From the NCBI RefSeq assembly GCF_004745635.1, contig NZ_SRLB01000001.1, forward strand, positions 186,001 to 250,000: DNA of 64,000 bases, read 5' to 3'. Origin of the DNA: Methylobacterium nonmethylotrophicum. Lineage in GTDB: Bacteria; Pseudomonadota; Alphaproteobacteria; Rhizobiales; Beijerinckiaceae. The translations under genes and the position numbers were made by a program. Below are positions 9,083 through 19,318 of the stretch, one piece after another. Position 1 is the first letter of the stretch; each line of letters begins with the position of its first letter. The notes below the pieces were generated by a model that saw only the letters and a program-made list of their open reading frames with translations, was not told the DNA's origin and did not search any database.

Positions 9083-10078
9083 TCACAGGCCGGCCTGCTG
9101 CGCCAGCGCCTTGAGATCGGCCTGTGGCCGGGCGCCGAGATGCGAGATCACTTCCGCCGCCGCCACGGCGCCGAGGCGGGCGCAATCGGCGTGGTCCAGG
9201 CCGCGGGCGAGGCCGGCGAGGAAGCCCGCCGCGAACAGGTCGCCGGCGCCGGTCGTGTCGACCACCTCGCGCACCGGCGAGGCCGGGACGGACCGGGTCT
9301 CGTTCCCCGACACCACCAGGGCGCCCTCCTCGGAGCGGGTGACGACGCCGAGCAGCCCCGTCTCCTGGCGGAGCGCCGCGAGCGCCGTGTCGGCGTCGGC
9401 GGTCTGGTACAGGCTCTTCAGCTCGTGGATGTTGGCGAACAGGATGTCGAGGCTGCCGTCACGGATGAGCCCCAGGAACTCGTCGCGGTAGCGGTCGACG
9501 CAGAACGCGTCCGACAGGGTCAGCGCCACCATGTTGCCGGCGCCGTGGGCGATCTGCACCGCCTTGCGGAACGCCTCCTTGGCGGCCGGCGGGTCCCACA
9601 GGTAGCCCTCGAGGTAGACGTGGCGGGCCGCCTTCACCGTCTCCTCGTCGACGTCCGCGGCGGAGAGGCCCTGGCAGGCGCCCAGATAGGTGTTCATGGT
9701 GCGCTCGCCGTCCGGCGTGACGAGCACGAAGCAGCGCGCCGTCGCCGGGCCCTCGGTCGCCGGGGCGACGCCGAACCGCACGCCGGTGGCGGTGAGGTCG
9801 TGGGTGAAGAGGCGGCCGAGCTCGTCGTCCCGCACCTTGCCGATGAAGCCCGCCCGCGCCCCGAGCAAAGCCGCGCCGACCGCCGTGTTGGCACCCGAGC
9901 CGCCCGAGATGACCGTGGCCGGGCCCATCACCCCGAACAGGTGCTCGGCCCGCGCCTCGTCGATGAGCTGCATCGCGCCCTTGTGCACGCCCTCCCGGAC
10001 CAGGAAGGCCTCGTCGGTGCGGGCCATCACGTCGACGATGGCGTTGCCGAGGACGAGGACGTCGAGGGAGGCGGTCAT
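9083..10078 (-). CDS. PfkB-family carbohydrate/adenosine kinase
   Basis: 331 residues from the ATG at 10078 (a TTG six codons upstream is less likely). PfkB signatures are present: N-terminal GGSGANTAVGAALLGARAGFIGKVRDDELG and the C-terminal active-site motif DTTGAGDLFAAGFLAG, whose Asp is the catalytic base and whose GAGD forms the anion hole. The opening LDVLVLGNAIVDVMARTDE matches the alphaproteobacterial proteins annotated as adenosine kinase. It phosphorylates a nucleoside or sugar with ATP in the cytosol; adenosine is the best guess, not proven. Confidence 0.85.
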   Translation of the reverse strand: MTASLDVLVLGNAIVDVMARTDEAFLVREGVHKGAMQLIDEARAEHLFGVMGPATVISGGSGANTAVGAALLGARAGFIGKVRDDELGRLFTHDLTATGVRFGVAPATEGPATARCFVLVTPDGERTMNTYLGACQGLSAADVDEETVKAARHVYLEGYLWDPPAAKEAFRKAVQIAHGAGNMVALTLSDAFCVDRYRDEFLGLIRDGSLDILFANIHELKSLYQTADADTALAALRQETGLLGVVTRSEEGALVVSGNETRSVPASPVREVVDTTGAGDLFAAGFLAGLARGLDHADCARLGAVAAAEVISHLGARPQADLKALAQQAGL

Positions 10079-10153
10079 GCGGCGGCTCGCGGACAAGATG
10101 TTGGGCCGCCTGTGACATCCGTTGCCCGGAGGGTCAAGCTCGGGCCGGTGGCC

Positions 10154-10705
10154 TCACGGTTCTTCGAAGAGCGAGGAGACGGGAAGTTCGAGGCCCGGCG
10201 GCTCGAGCATCAGCGTGCCCTCGTGCACGAAGGCAGTCTCCATTCCATCCACGGCCCGGCGATGATGGATCACCGTGCGCCGGTCGGGGTCGACCATCAG
10301 GTAATGATGGATGCTCGGCACCCGGAAGTAGCCGGTGAGCTTCTCGCTCGCGTCGGTCCGGCGGGTACTCGGCGATGCGACCTCGACGACGATGACCGGG
10401 TTCTTCACCTCGACCGCGTCGGGGCCGATGCGCGGGCCGCAAGAGACCAGGGCGTCTGGCTCGTAGGCGGTATGCGCGTCGATGCGGACGGCCAGACCAT
10501 TGGGCATCGCCTCGCAGGCCAGGGCAGCCGCGCGAATGCCGCGCCGCAGCGCATCGTAGACCGCAACCTTGACCTCCGCGTGAAGCATCCGTTGCGGTGC
10601 CATCGCGAAGACTTCGCCGTTCACGAGTTCGTAACGCCCCGGATTGGCCTCGCTCCAGGCCAGATACTCGTCCACGCTCATGCGCACCTGCGGAAGCGTC
10701 GTCAT
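10154..10705 (-). CDS. Uma2-family (DUF820) PD-(D/E)XK nuclease-like protein, copy 1
   Basis: 183 residues from ATG 10705. Typical Uma2 order: MSVDEYLAWSEANPGRYELVNGEVFAMAP, then YEPDALVSC, then NPVIVVEVASPSTRRTD and YFRVPSIHHYLMVDP. The Asp of YEPD and Glu of VVEV belong to the restriction-endonuclease-like fold. Biological role of Uma2 proteins is unsettled; they are often multicopy and associated with mobile DNA. A clear paralogue follows immediately upstream on the same strand (38 bases apart). Confidence 0.85.
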   Translation of the reverse strand: MTTLPQVRMSVDEYLAWSEANPGRYELVNGEVFAMAPQRMLHAEVKVAVYDALRRGIRAAALACEAMPNGLAVRIDAHTAYEPDALVSCGPRIGPDAVEVKNPVIVVEVASPSTRRTDASEKLTGYFRVPSIHHYLMVDPDRRTVIHHRRAVDGMETAFVHEGTLMLEPPGLELPVSSLFEEP

Positions 10706-10745
10706 CAACCCGAACCCGCCAGTCGCGAGGAGCGTACCACGCCGC

Positions 10746-11297
10746 TCAGCTTTCGCCGAAGAGATCTCCCACCGCGAGGGTGATCCCCGGCGGATCCAGA
10801 AACAGGCTCCCCTCGGTCACGATCCGGGTATCGATCGCCGCGACGGTGCGGCGGTGATGGATCACGCAGGCGCGCCGGGGATCAACCAGCAGGTAGTGCA
10901 CGACGCTCGGCAGCAGGAAGTAGCCGGCGAGCTTCGCCCCCGCATCGACCGACCGGGTGCCGGGCGACAGCACCTCGACCACGATCACCGGCGGCGGCGC
11001 CTCGACCGCGTCGGGATCCATCCGGGGGCCGCAATAGACGAGGGCGTCCGGCTCGTAGGCGGTGTGGGCGTCGATCCGCACCGTCATGCCGTCGGGCAGC
11101 ATCTCGCAGGACGAGCCGAGCGCCCGCACGCCGCGGTCGAGGGCGGCCTGGACGGCGAACTTGACGCGGGCGTGCCGCGCCCGCTCCGGCGCCATCGCGA
11201 ACACCTCGCCGTCAACGAGCTCGTGGCGGCCCGGCACCGTGGCGCTCCAGGCGAGGAACGCGTCGACATCCATGCGGGATCGGGGCAGGCCGGCCAT
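10746..11297 (-). CDS. Uma2-family (DUF820) PD-(D/E)XK nuclease-like protein, copy 2
   Basis: 183 residues. Same motifs as the neighbour: DVDAFLAWSATVPGRHELVDGEVFAMAP, YEPDALVYCGPRMDPDAVE, PPVIVVEVLSPGTRSVD, YFLLPSVVHYLLVDP. By eye the two are well over half identical, so this is a tandem duplication that has since diverged. Both predicted catalytic acids are kept in both copies, so neither looks degenerate. Confidence 0.85.
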   Translation of the reverse strand: MAGLPRSRMDVDAFLAWSATVPGRHELVDGEVFAMAPERARHARVKFAVQAALDRGVRALGSSCEMLPDGMTVRIDAHTAYEPDALVYCGPRMDPDAVEAPPPVIVVEVLSPGTRSVDAGAKLAGYFLLPSVVHYLLVDPRRACVIHHRRTVAAIDTRIVTEGSLFLDPPGITLAVGDLFGES

Positions 11298-11321
11298 GGG
11301 CGTCAGCCTACCACGCCGCCG

Positions 11322-11636
11322 CTACTGCATCGACTGCATCTCGCAATTCGCATACGCCACGCTGCCGTCCGCGTAGGCCTTGAGCTTGCGCGCATAGGCC
11401 TCGGCGCTGGTACGGTAGGGGCCGAGCTGCGCGTTGTAGGCCTTGATCCCGTCATTGTAGGTATAGGCCTCCCAGCCCGGGCAGCCGCCCTTGGCGTCGA
11501 GGCAGGCGGGTTTCTGGGGCAGGGCGGGCTTGGCCGGCTTCTCGCTCACCGGGGGCGGCGCCGGGGGCGCGGCGCAGGCGGCCTGGGCTGCCGGCGACAG
11601 CAGCAGCAGGAAGGCGGCGAGGGCTGTGCGCGGCAT
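11322..11636 (-). CDS. small secreted proline-rich protein of unknown function
   Basis: 104 residues. I chose the ATG at 11636 because it begins a signal peptide (MPRTALAAFLLLLSPAAQA, cleavage before ACAAPP). The mature protein has a Pro/Lys-rich linker and then CLDAKGGCPGWEAYTYNDGIKAYNAQLGPYRTSAEAYARKLKAYADGSVAYANCEMQSMQ. The regularly spaced Tyr/Ala residues suggest a helical C-terminal part. Four cysteines in the mature chain could form disulphides in the periplasm. I do not recognise the family. Confidence 0.7.
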   Translation of the reverse strand: MPRTALAAFLLLLSPAAQAACAAPPAPPPVSEKPAKPALPQKPACLDAKGGCPGWEAYTYNDGIKAYNAQLGPYRTSAEAYARKLKAYADGSVAYANCEMQSMQ

Positions 11637-11748
11637 GGGCTGGGTCTCCTTCGAGCGGCCTCTCACGCCATCGTGTGGTTGGCCGCCCGGGTCAAACCTC
11701 CGCTCACGGCTTATCTGTGGCGCATTGCGCACCGCACCCGGTTCCCGA

Positions 11749-12687
11749 ATGCCCGCCCGACCCGCCACCGCCTATCCCTCGATCGCGTACCCCTGGCTCG
11801 ACCGCGCCGGCCGCCTGTCCCGGTTCAAGCTCGCGGTCTTCCTGCTCGCCCTCGCACCGGGCCTGTGGTTCACCGCGGCTTACGCCCTCGACCTCCTGGG
11901 TGCGAAGCCCCTCACCGCCTACCTGCACGCCATGGGCGACTGGTCGGTGCGGTTCCTGATCCTGTCGCTGGCGGTCACGCCGATGCGGCGCATCGCCAAC
12001 GCGCCCAAGCTCATCCTGGTGCGGCGGATGCTGGGGCTCACCGCGCTCGCCTACGCGCTGATCCACTTCACGCTCTACATCGTCGATCAGAAGGTCGACC
12101 TCGCCCGGGTGGCGAGCGAAATCGTGTTTCGCATCTATCTCACCATCGGCTTTGCGGGTCTCCTCGGCCTCGTCGTGCTCGGCGTCACCTCGACCGACGG
12201 GATGATCCGCCGCCTCGGCAAGGCCTGGCCGCGGCTGCACCGGCTGGTCTATCCGCTCACGGTGCTGGCCCTGGCGCACTTCTTCCTGCAATCGAAGATC
12301 GACGTCTCGAAGCCGGTGTTCTGGAGCGGCCTGTTCCTGGCCCTGATGGGCTGGCGGCTGATGCACCACCTCAAGGTGCCGACCGCCCCGCTGCCGCTCC
12401 TGGGTCTGAGCGTCGCGGCCGGCCTCGCCACCGCCGGGCTCGAGACGGCCTGGTACGCGCTCGCCACCGGCGTGCCGGCGGACGCCGTGCTCGCCGCGAA
12501 CCTCGACTTCTCCTACGACATCCGCCCGGCCTGGTGGGTGCTCGGCGTCGTGGTCCTGATCGTGCCGCTCAACCTGTGGCGGGGCTGGGGCCAGGATACG
12601 GGCCGCGGGGCCGGCAAGGGGATGAGGAAGGATGGCGTTGCGGCGCGGCGCACCGCGCCCGCCGCACCCCCGGTGCCGGCGCGCTGA
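11749..12687 (+). CDS. msrQ: protein-methionine-sulfoxide reductase heme-binding subunit MsrQ
   Basis: 312 residues from ATG 11749. A ferric-reductase-like membrane domain with about six helices: [27 protein letters not shown] is the MsrQ signature, followed by heme-ligand candidates in [21 protein letters not shown] and LALAHFF. MsrQ passes electrons from the quinone pool or flavin reductase to the periplasmic molybdoenzyme MsrP, which repairs oxidised methionine. No msrP is adjacent, unlike the usual msrPQ operon. The C-terminal ~45 residues are an unusual Gly/Ala/Arg-rich tail. Confidence 0.85.
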   Translation: MPARPATAYPSIAYPWLDRAGRLSRFKLAVFLLALAPGLWFTAAYALDLLGAKPLTAYLHAMGDWSVRFLILSLAVTPMRRIANAPKLILVRRMLGLTALAYALIHFTLYIVDQKVDLARVASEIVFRIYLTIGFAGLLGLVVLGVTSTDGMIRRLGKAWPRLHRLVYPLTVLALAHFFLQSKIDVSKPVFWSGLFLALMGWRLMHHLKVPTAPLPLLGLSVAAGLATAGLETAWYALATGVPADAVLAANLDFSYDIRPAWWVLGVVVLIVPLNLWRGWGQDTGRGAGKGMRKDGVAARRTAPAAPPVPAR

Positions 12688-12787
12688 CCGTCCCGCATGG
12701 CTGACGCGTGCGGAATGCGGTTTCGCATTCTGGCGGTCGCGGCGCACCCGAGGTAACGTCCGCCCCGAAATCCAAGGAGGAGACGTC

Positions 12788-14050
12788 ATGAACCCCCCGT
12801 CCGCCGCGGTCGCGACCCAGACCAACCTCAGCCCGGTCAAGCCCCACGAGGGCACCGTCAATCAGGGGACCCGCGGCGCCTTCCGGTGGGACGACCCGTT
12901 CCTGCTCGACGACCAGCTCACCGACGATGAGCGCCTGATCCGCGACTCCGCCCGCAGCTTCGCGCAGGAGCGCCTGCTGCCCGGCATCGTCGAGGCCTAT
13001 GCCGAGGAGAAGACCGACCGCGCGCTCTTCAACGCCATGGGCGAGCTGGGTCTCCTCGGCGTCACCCTGCCGGAGGAGTATGGCTGCGCCGGAGCAAGCT
13101 ACGTCGCCTACGGCCTCGTCGCCCGCGAGGTCGAGCGGGTCGATTCCGGCTACCGCTCGATGATGAGCGTGCAATCCTCGCTCGTCATGTACCCGATCTA
13201 CGCCTATGGCGACGAGACCCAGCGCAAAAAGTACCTGCCGAAGCTCGCCTCGGGCGAGTTCGTCGGCTGCTTCGGCCTGACCGAGCCAGATGCCGGCTCG
13301 GACCCGGCGGGCATGAAGACCCGGGCCGACAAGATCGACGGGGGCTACCGCCTCTCGGGCGCCAAGACCTGGATCTCGAACGCGCCGATCGCCGACGTGT
13401 TCGTGGTCTGGGCGAAGTCCCCGGCCCACGACAACCAGATCCGCGGCTTCATCCTCGAGAAGGGGATGAAGGGGCTCTCGGCGCCCAAGATCAAGGGCAA
13501 GCTGTCCTTGCGCGCCTCGGTCACCGGCGAGATCGTGATGGACGGCGTCGAGGTGCCGGAATCGGCGCTGCTGCCGAACGTCTCGGGGCTGAAGGGTCCG
13601 TTCGGCTGCCTCAACCGGGCGCGCTACGGCATCTCCTGGGGCGCCATGGGCGCGGCGGAGGATTGCTGGCACCGGGCGCGGCAATACACGCTCGACCGCA
13701 AGCAGTTCAACCGGCCGCTCGCCCAGACCCAGCTGGTGCAGAAGAAGCTCGCCGACATGCAGACCGAGATCGCGCTGGGCCTCCAGGGCAGCTTGCGGGT
13801 CGGCCGGCTGTTCGACGAGGGCCGGATGGCGCCGGAGATGATCTCGCTCGTCAAGCGCAACAATTGCGGCAAGGCGCTGGCGATCGCGCGCGAGGCGCGG
13901 GACATGCACGGCGGCAACGGCATCATGGGCGAGTACCACGTGATGCGCCACGCCCAGAACCTCGAGACGGTGAACACCTACGAGGGCACCCACGACGTCC
14001 ACGCCCTGATCCTGGGCCGGGCGCAGACGGGCTTGCAGGCGTTCTTCTAG
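12788..14050 (+). CDS. gcdH: glutaryl-CoA dehydrogenase
   Basis: 420 residues from ATG 12788 with RBS AAGGAGGA 8 bases ahead. FAD-dependent acyl-CoA dehydrogenase fold. [44 protein letters not shown] and [15 protein letters not shown] are specific for glutaryl-CoA dehydrogenase and closely follow the human enzyme. The catalytic base is Glu399 in [12 protein letters not shown]. It oxidises and decarboxylates glutaryl-CoA to crotonyl-CoA in lysine, tryptophan and aromatic breakdown. The gene ends in a 4-base tail-to-tail overlap with the OGFr-like gene. No etfAB or LysR regulator is adjacent. Confidence 0.95.
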   Translation: MNPPSAAVATQTNLSPVKPHEGTVNQGTRGAFRWDDPFLLDDQLTDDERLIRDSARSFAQERLLPGIVEAYAEEKTDRALFNAMGELGLLGVTLPEEYGCAGASYVAYGLVAREVERVDSGYRSMMSVQSSLVMYPIYAYGDETQRKKYLPKLASGEFVGCFGLTEPDAGSDPAGMKTRADKIDGGYRLSGAKTWISNAPIADVFVVWAKSPAHDNQIRGFILEKGMKGLSAPKIKGKLSLRASVTGEIVMDGVEVPESALLPNVSGLKGPFGCLNRARYGISWGAMGAAEDCWHRARQYTLDRKQFNRPLAQTQLVQKKLADMQTEIALGLQGSLRVGRLFDEGRMAPEMISLVKRNNCGKALAIAREARDMHGGNGIMGEYHVMRHAQNLETVNTYEGTHDVHALILGRAQTGLQAFF

Positions 14051-14517
14051 TCCTCGACCGCGCGCCGCCAATACGCGAGGCTCTCCGGGTTCACCGGGGA
14101 GCCCGCCGCCTCGTTGAGGCGGAGAATGTCCGCCAGGAAGGCCCTGGCTTCCTCCAGCCCGACGAGGTCGCGCAGGGACGTGAGGATGCGGGTGATGCGC
14201 AGGTGGTTGTGGTCGAAGGCCGTCAGCCATCCTCGTGTCAGGACGTAGAACCGCATCATCCGGACCCGGGCGGCCATCAGGCCGGCCTGGGCCATTCGAT
14301 CGCGCCGGATCGCCTCCGCCTCCGCCTCTCCGAGGACCGGCGAGCCCGGCACCGCCTGGCTCGCCTCCCGCAGCGGAAACAGCCACTGGATGAAGTCGTG
14401 CGTGCTCTCGATGCGGGCGTCGTCGAAATCCAGCACCGTCGCGAGGGTCCGCCCTCGCGCGTCGCGACCCTGAGAGGCGAGAAAGGCGTGGATCGGTCCC
14501 GCGATCGCCTCGTCCAT
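14047..14517 (-). CDS. opioid-growth-factor-receptor (OGFr) N-terminal-domain-like protein
   Basis: 156 residues from ATG 14517, behind GAGAGGAGGCGGGC. Residues ~6-60 contain the OGFr_N hallmark: [41 protein letters not shown]; the [10 protein letters not shown] motif is very characteristic. The rest is helical ([31 protein letters not shown]). The domain name comes from the vertebrate receptor; bacterial members are widespread single-domain cytosolic proteins of unknown function. No link to the neighbouring gcdH is evident besides the 4-base convergent overlap. Confidence 0.82.
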   Translation of the reverse strand: MDEAIAGPIHAFLASQGRDARGRTLATVLDFDDARIESTHDFIQWLFPLREASQAVPGSPVLGEAEAEAIRRDRMAQAGLMAARVRMMRFYVLTRGWLTAFDHNHLRITRILTSLRDLVGLEEARAFLADILRLNEAAGSPVNPESLAYWRRAVED

Positions 14518-14546
14518 GCCCGCCTCCTCTCGCCACCCCTCCCGAT

Positions 14547-14801
14547 CTATGGCGTCGCGCAGCGGCGGACAGGCGGCGCGGTCGCGCAATCGAGGCTGCA
14601 TTGCTGGCGCGCGCCGCAGAACCACGACAGGCTGCCGCTCTTGAGGCAGGCGCCGCCGCACTGGCGGTAGGCGCCGTAGATCGGCCGGACATAGACCGGG
14701 TCGATCAGCGCCCGCGCCCGGCCCGTCTCCTCCGCGGCGGCAGCCTGGACGGCGAGGCCCGCGAGGAGCAGCGCCGTCGTGCAGGAGCGTAGAACAATCA
14801 T
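14547..14801 (-). CDS. small secreted cysteine-rich protein
   Basis: 84 residues from ATG 14801. Signal peptide MIVLRSCTTALLLAGLAVQAAAAEE; the mature ~60 residues carry six cysteines (CGGACLKSGSLSWFCGARQQCSLDC and a C-terminal C), which suggests a disulphide-stapled periplasmic or secreted peptide. I do not recognise a family. The stop is 29 bases before the start of the OGFr-like gene on the same strand, so the two may share a transcript. Confidence 0.62.
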   Translation of the reverse strand: MIVLRSCTTALLLAGLAVQAAAAEETGRARALIDPVYVRPIYGAYRQCGGACLKSGSLSWFCGARQQCSLDCATAPPVRRCATP

Positions 14802-14958
14802 GACCGGGCCGCCGTTTCGTCTGGCGGTCAGCATCCGGTCAACCCGGGAACGGGTCGATTAAATTGCGCTTCATCATCGCGGCGTCCCGCTCCAGGGCGC
14901 GCGCGGCGCCCGCGCGGGAGCAGGCCTCCCGCGCGGTTGTCGATGTCGGCCGGCCCCG

Positions 14959-16209
14959 TCAGGCCTTCGGCCGCTCGCGGTTGCCGTACTGCGCCAGCTC
15001 CAGCCGGGCGATCGAGCGGTTGTGGACCTCGTCCGGCCCGTCGGCGAGGCGCAGCGTGCGGATGCGGGCATAGGCGTAGGCGAGGCCGGCATCGCTGCTG
15101 ACGCCGGCGCCGCCATGGGCCTGGATCGCGTCGTCGATGATCTTGAGCGCCATGCGCGGGGCCGCGACCTTGATCATCGCGATCTCGAGCTTGGCGCCCT
15201 TGTTGCCGACCTTGTCCATCATGTCGGCCGCCTTCAGGCAGAGGAGGCGGGTCATCTCGATGTCGATGCGGGCCTCGCCGATGCGCTGCTCCCAGACCGA
15301 GTGGTCGGCGATGCGCTTGCCGAAGGCGACGCGGCCGAGCAGGCGCTTGGCCATCTTCTCCAGCGCCTCCTCCGCCACGCCGATCGTGCGCATGCAGTGA
15401 TGGATGCGCCCCGGTCCGAGGCGGCCCTGCGCGATCTCGAAGCCGCGGCCCTCGCCGAGCAGCAGGTTCTCGGCCGGCACCCGGACGTCGTTCAGGATCA
15501 CCTCGGCATGGCCGTGCGGCGCGTCGTCGTAGCCGAAGACCGGCAGCATCCGCACCACTTCCACCCCGGGCGTGTCGAGGGGCACCAGGATCTGCGACTG
15601 CTGCTGGTGCAGGGGCGCGCTGGTGTCGGTCTTGCCCATCACGATCGCGACGGCGCAGCGCGGATCGCCCACGCCCGAGGACCACCACTTGCGGCCGCTG
15701 ATGACGTAGTGGTCGCCGTCGCGGCGGATCCGGGTCTCGATGTTGGTGGCGTCCGACGAGGCCACGTCCGGCTCGGTCATCAGGAAGGCCGAGCGGATCT
15801 CGCCCGCCATGAGCGGCCTGAGCCAGCGCTCCTTCTGGGCCTTGGTGCCGTAGCGGTGCAGCACCTCCATGTTGCCGGTGTCCGGCGCCGAGCAGTTGAA
15901 CACCTCGGAGGACCACTGGATCCGGCCCATCTCCTCGGCGCAGAGCGCGTAGTCGAGGTTGGTCAGGCCGGCGCCGCGGAACTCGCCGTCGTCGTGCTCG
16001 GGCGAGGGGGGCAGGAAGAGGTTCCACAGCCCCGCCTCGCGGGCCTTGGGCTTCAGGCGCTCGATCACCGGCACCGGCTGCCAGCGGTCGGTGCCGAAGG
16101 CCTCCATCTCGGCCTTGTAGGTCGGCACCATGGGGCGGACATGCTCGTCCATGAAGGCCCGGACCCGGTCGCGCCAGTGGCGCTGCCGCTCGGAGAGGGT
16201 GAAGTCCAT
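14959..16209 (-). CDS. acyl-CoA dehydrogenase (ACAD10/11-like)
   Basis: 416 residues. Acyl-CoA dehydrogenase fold: [16 protein letters not shown] is the FAD/substrate-binding loop, [24 protein letters not shown] the middle beta domain, and [35 protein letters not shown] the C-terminal active-site region. This last stretch and the LNLFLP-type N-terminus point to the ACAD10/11 branch, which handles branched or hydroxylated acyl-CoAs; it differs from glutaryl-CoA dehydrogenase encoded nearby. The gene is preceded by a 143-base gap from alr and is probably a single transcription unit. Confidence 0.88.
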   Translation of the reverse strand: MDFTLSERQRHWRDRVRAFMDEHVRPMVPTYKAEMEAFGTDRWQPVPVIERLKPKAREAGLWNLFLPPSPEHDDGEFRGAGLTNLDYALCAEEMGRIQWSSEVFNCSAPDTGNMEVLHRYGTKAQKERWLRPLMAGEIRSAFLMTEPDVASSDATNIETRIRRDGDHYVISGRKWWSSGVGDPRCAVAIVMGKTDTSAPLHQQQSQILVPLDTPGVEVVRMLPVFGYDDAPHGHAEVILNDVRVPAENLLLGEGRGFEIAQGRLGPGRIHHCMRTIGVAEEALEKMAKRLLGRVAFGKRIADHSVWEQRIGEARIDIEMTRLLCLKAADMMDKVGNKGAKLEIAMIKVAAPRMALKIIDDAIQAHGGAGVSSDAGLAYAYARIRTLRLADGPDEVHNRSIARLELAQYGNRERPKA

Positions 16210-16352
16210 GCGAAAGTCCTCCCGTGGCCGGGGTCTCGCGCCCCGGCCTTGCCGCAGGTCAGCCTAGCGCCAACGGCGCGCGAGCAAAACCGCCTTTTCG
16301 AAAGGGCCGGGAGACATGCGCTGCAACGGCTCCGTACCGGGTTTTCGAAGCC

Positions 16353-17450
16353 TCAGTCGCGATACACCCGTTCGTAGCGCCGCCCGAGCCCGGTCAGGAT
16401 CTCGTAGCCGATCGTGCCGGCGTTGCGCCCCACCGTGTCGAGGTCGAGGCGATCGCCGATCAGCGTCGCGGGGGCGCCGCGGTACAGGGCGTGCTCCGGC
16501 ACCGCGGTGACGTCGAGGATGATCAGGTCCATCGAGACGGTGCCGACGAAGGGGCAGCGCACCCCGCCGACCAGAGCCTCGCCGCGGCCGGTGGACGAGC
16601 GCGGAAAACCGTCGGCGTAGCCGAGCGACAGGGTGGCGAGGCGCCGGGGGCCGGGCGCGGTCCAGCGGGCGTTGTAGCCGGCGGTGGCGCCCGCCTCGAC
16701 CGCGCGGACCTGCAGGATGCCGGCGTCGAGCCGCACCACCGGCCGCATCGGGTTGTCGTGCCCGGGTCGCGGGTTGCCGCCGTAGAGGGCGTAGCCCGGC
16801 CGCGCCAGATCGGTCCGGCAGGCGGGCAGGAAGTCGCCGGAGGAATTGGCGAGGGAGGCCCGAAGGTTCGGGTAGGCCGCGCGCAGCTTCGCGAAATCCG
16901 CGACCTGCCGGCCGGTGAGAGGGTCGCCCTCGACCTCGGCGTTGACGAGGTGGCTCATCAGGAGGTCGATGCCGGCCTCAGCCACCACCGGGTCGCCGGC
17001 CAGCGACAGGGCCTCCGGCACCGACAGGCCGAGGCGGTTCATGCCGGTATCGACGTGGAACGCCGCCGGGCGGATCACGCCCTCATTGCGGTTCGCTGCC
17101 GCCCACTCGGCGATCTCGTCCGATGAGCCGAGCACGGGGCGCAGGTCGGCGCTGCGGTAGGCCGGCGCGCTGCCGGGCGGGAAGCCGTTGAGCACGTAGA
17201 TCGCCGCGTCCGGCACGGCCTCGCGCGCGGTCAGCGCCTCCGACAGGTGGGCGACGAAGAAGGTGCGGCAGCCTTCCCGCCACAGGGCCGGGGCGGCCTT
17301 CGCGATCCCGCACCCGTAGGCGTCGGCCTTGATGACCGCAGCGGTCTCCGGGCAATCCGCCACCTCGGCGAGGTGCCGCCAGTTCGCCCGCAGGGAAGCG
17401 AGGTCGATGGTGAGACGGCCGCCATGGCCGATGGAGGTGGGCTCGGTCAT
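16353..17450 (-). CDS. alr: alanine racemase
   Basis: 365 residues from ATG 17450. Fold-type III PLP enzyme: Lys41 in [12 protein letters not shown] binds PLP; the opposite catalytic Tyr is in AGYNARW (about residue 240); [21 protein letters not shown] supplies the C-terminal beta domain. It interconverts L- and D-alanine for peptidoglycan. It lies 93 bases after dnaB on the same strand, the usual alphaproteobacterial dnaB-alr order; radA, which often follows alr, is not here. Confidence 0.94.
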   Translation of the reverse strand: MTEPTSIGHGGRLTIDLASLRANWRHLAEVADCPETAAVIKADAYGCGIAKAAPALWREGCRTFFVAHLSEALTAREAVPDAAIYVLNGFPPGSAPAYRSADLRPVLGSSDEIAEWAAANRNEGVIRPAAFHVDTGMNRLGLSVPEALSLAGDPVVAEAGIDLLMSHLVNAEVEGDPLTGRQVADFAKLRAAYPNLRASLANSSGDFLPACRTDLARPGYALYGGNPRPGHDNPMRPVVRLDAGILQVRAVEAGATAGYNARWTAPGPRRLATLSLGYADGFPRSSTGRGEALVGGVRCPFVGTVSMDLIILDVTAVPEHALYRGAPATLIGDRLDLDTVGRNAGTIGYEILTGLGRRYERVYRD

Positions 17451-17543
17451 GGCCGTTGGTCTACCGCCCGAACGGGGCCCCGCCAAGGCAGAGGCGGTCG
17501 GGCGCCCGGCTGATATGTCGGGCAGCCCCTGCCGAAGCGCTCG

Positions 17544-19031
17544 TCAATGGCTGTCCGGCAGCCGGTCGCCCTGCGCCAGGTTCGAGAACCGGGTGATCTC
17601 GGCGTCGAACTGGAGCTCGACCGTGCCGGTCGGGCCGTGGCGCTGCTTGCCGAGGATCACCTCGGCCTTGCCGTAGACGCGGTTCATCTCGGCCTCCCAG
17701 GTGAAGAACTCTTCCGTCCCCTCGCGCGGCTTCTTGTTCTTGACGTAGTATTCCTCGCGGAAGACGAACATCACCACGTCGGCGTCCTGCTCGATCGAGC
17801 CCGATTCGCGCAGGTCCGAGAGCTGAGGCCGCTTGTCGTCGCGGGCCTCGACCTGGCGCGAGAGCTGCGACAGGGCAATGATCGGCACCGCCAGCTCCTT
17901 GGCGAGCGCCTTCATGCCGGTGGTGATCTCGGTCATCTCCTGCACCCGGTTCTCGCCCTTCTTCGAGGCGCCGGAGAGGAGCTGGAGGTAGTCGACGACC
18001 AGGAGATCGAGGCCGCGCTGGCGCTTGAGCCGGCGGGCGCGGGCGGCGAGCTGGGCGATCGAGATGCCGCCGGTCTGGTCGATGTAGAACGGGATCGTCT
18101 GCATGTCCCGGGCGGCGTCGGTGATCTTGTAGAATTCCTCCGGCCGGATGTCGCCGCGGCGGATCTTGTAGGAGGCGACGCCCGACTGCTCGGCGATGAT
18201 GCGGGTGGCGAGCTGCTCGGCCGACATCTCGAGGGAGAAGAAGCCGACGATGCCGCCGTTCTTGGTCGCGATGGTGCCGTCGGGCTGCTTCTCGCCGACA
18301 TAGGCCTTCGCGATGTTGAACGCGATGTTGGTGGCGAGCGAGGTCTTGCCCATGCCGGGCCGGCCGGCCAGGATGATCAGGTCCGAGGCCTGCAGGCCGC
18401 CCATCTTGGCGTCGAGGTCGGACAGGCCGGTGGCGATGCCCGACAGCCGACCCTCGCGCTGATAGGCCTTGGCCGCCATGTCCACCGCCGCCGTCAGGGC
18501 GTCGGAGAACTTTTGGAAGCCGCCGTCGTACTTGCCGGTCTCGGCAAGCTCGTAGAGCCGGCGCTCCGTCGCCTCGATCTGGTCGCGCGGCGAGGTCTCG
18601 ACCGGGGCCTCGTAGGCGCCGTTGACCAGGTCCTCGCCGATGGTGATCAGGCGTCGGCGGAGCGCGAGGTCGTAGATCGTGCGGCCGTAATGCTCGGCGT
18701 TGATGACCGTCGAGGCCTCGGCGGCGAGCCGGGCGAGGTACTGGCCGACCGTGAGGCCGCCGAGATCGGCATCGCCCAGATAGGTCTTGAGGGTGATCGG
18801 GCTCGCGAGCTTGCCGGCCTTGATCAGGCTGACCGTCACCTCGTAGATCCGCCGGTGCACCTCCTCCATGAAGTGCTCGGGCAGCAGGAAGTCCGACACT
18901 CGGTAGAACGCGTCGTTGTTGACCAGGATGGCGCCGAGCAGCGCCTGCTCCGCGTCGATGTTGTGCGGCGCGACGCGGTACTCCTGCGGCACGGGCTCGA
19001 GATTCGCCGTCAGGGTGCTGGGAATGGCCAT
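17544..19031 (-). CDS. dnaB: replicative DNA helicase DnaB
   Basis: 495 residues. N-terminal DnaB domain ([33 protein letters not shown]), then the RecA-like core with Walker A GRPGMGKT at ~223-230, [15 protein letters not shown], Walker [11 protein letters not shown], and the arginine/H4 region [13 protein letters not shown] near the end. No intein interrupts it. It forms the hexameric helicase at the replication fork. It lies between the ribosomal-protein cluster and alr on the same strand, but palindromes at 19220-19305 should insulate it from rplI. Confidence 0.97.
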   Translation of the reverse strand: MAIPSTLTANLEPVPQEYRVAPHNIDAEQALLGAILVNNDAFYRVSDFLLPEHFMEEVHRRIYEVTVSLIKAGKLASPITLKTYLGDADLGGLTVGQYLARLAAEASTVINAEHYGRTIYDLALRRRLITIGEDLVNGAYEAPVETSPRDQIEATERRLYELAETGKYDGGFQKFSDALTAAVDMAAKAYQREGRLSGIATGLSDLDAKMGGLQASDLIILAGRPGMGKTSLATNIAFNIAKAYVGEKQPDGTIATKNGGIVGFFSLEMSAEQLATRIIAEQSGVASYKIRRGDIRPEEFYKITDAARDMQTIPFYIDQTGGISIAQLAARARRLKRQRGLDLLVVDYLQLLSGASKKGENRVQEMTEITTGMKALAKELAVPIIALSQLSRQVEARDDKRPQLSDLRESGSIEQDADVVMFVFREEYYVKNKKPREGTEEFFTWEAEMNRVYGKAEVILGKQRHGPTGTVELQFDAEITRFSNLAQGDRLPDSH

Positions 19032-19202
19032 CCGGCGGGGCTCCGGGCTCTCTCGTGAGGATGCGAGTCGGGTGTCAGATCATAACGCTCGCGGCGACCA
19101 TCGCACCGGCATCGTTGACCAAACCTTGACCGAAGGGCCGATGCCGGCCTCCGAGACGACGACGGGGCCCGCGACTCGCGCCGCAGGCCCCGTCATGCTG
19201 GA

Positions 19203-19240
19203 ACAAAATAAGAACAAGTCAAGCCCGGCTTGCGGGCTTG
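19203..19240 (-). terminator. rho-independent terminator candidate after rplI
   Basis: On the minus strand CAAGCCCG, loop CAAGC, CGGGCTTG, then a T-rich tract (ACTTGTTCTTATTTTGTT). The stem is 8 bp. It lies about 80 bases after the rplI stop and past the 48-bp palindrome, at the end of the rpsF-rplI cluster and ahead of dnaB. Confidence 0.6.
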
Positions 19241-19257
19241 TCCCCGCTCTCCCGGCT

Positions 19258-19305
19258 ATCCCGCCCCTCGGGCGGGATCGCGCGATCCCGCCCGAGGGGC
19301 GGGAT
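19258..19305. repeat. perfect 48-bp palindrome
   Basis: Two 24-base arms with no spacer; the left arm begins ATCCCGCCCCTCGGGCGGGA and each arm contains its own smaller palindrome CCCGCCCCTCGGGCGGG. It starts 14 bases after the rplI stop on the minus strand. It may act as a transcription stop or mRNA-stabilising hairpin for the ribosomal cluster, or be a REP remnant. Confidence 0.85.
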
Positions 19306-19318
19306 CGGGGTGGACGGA

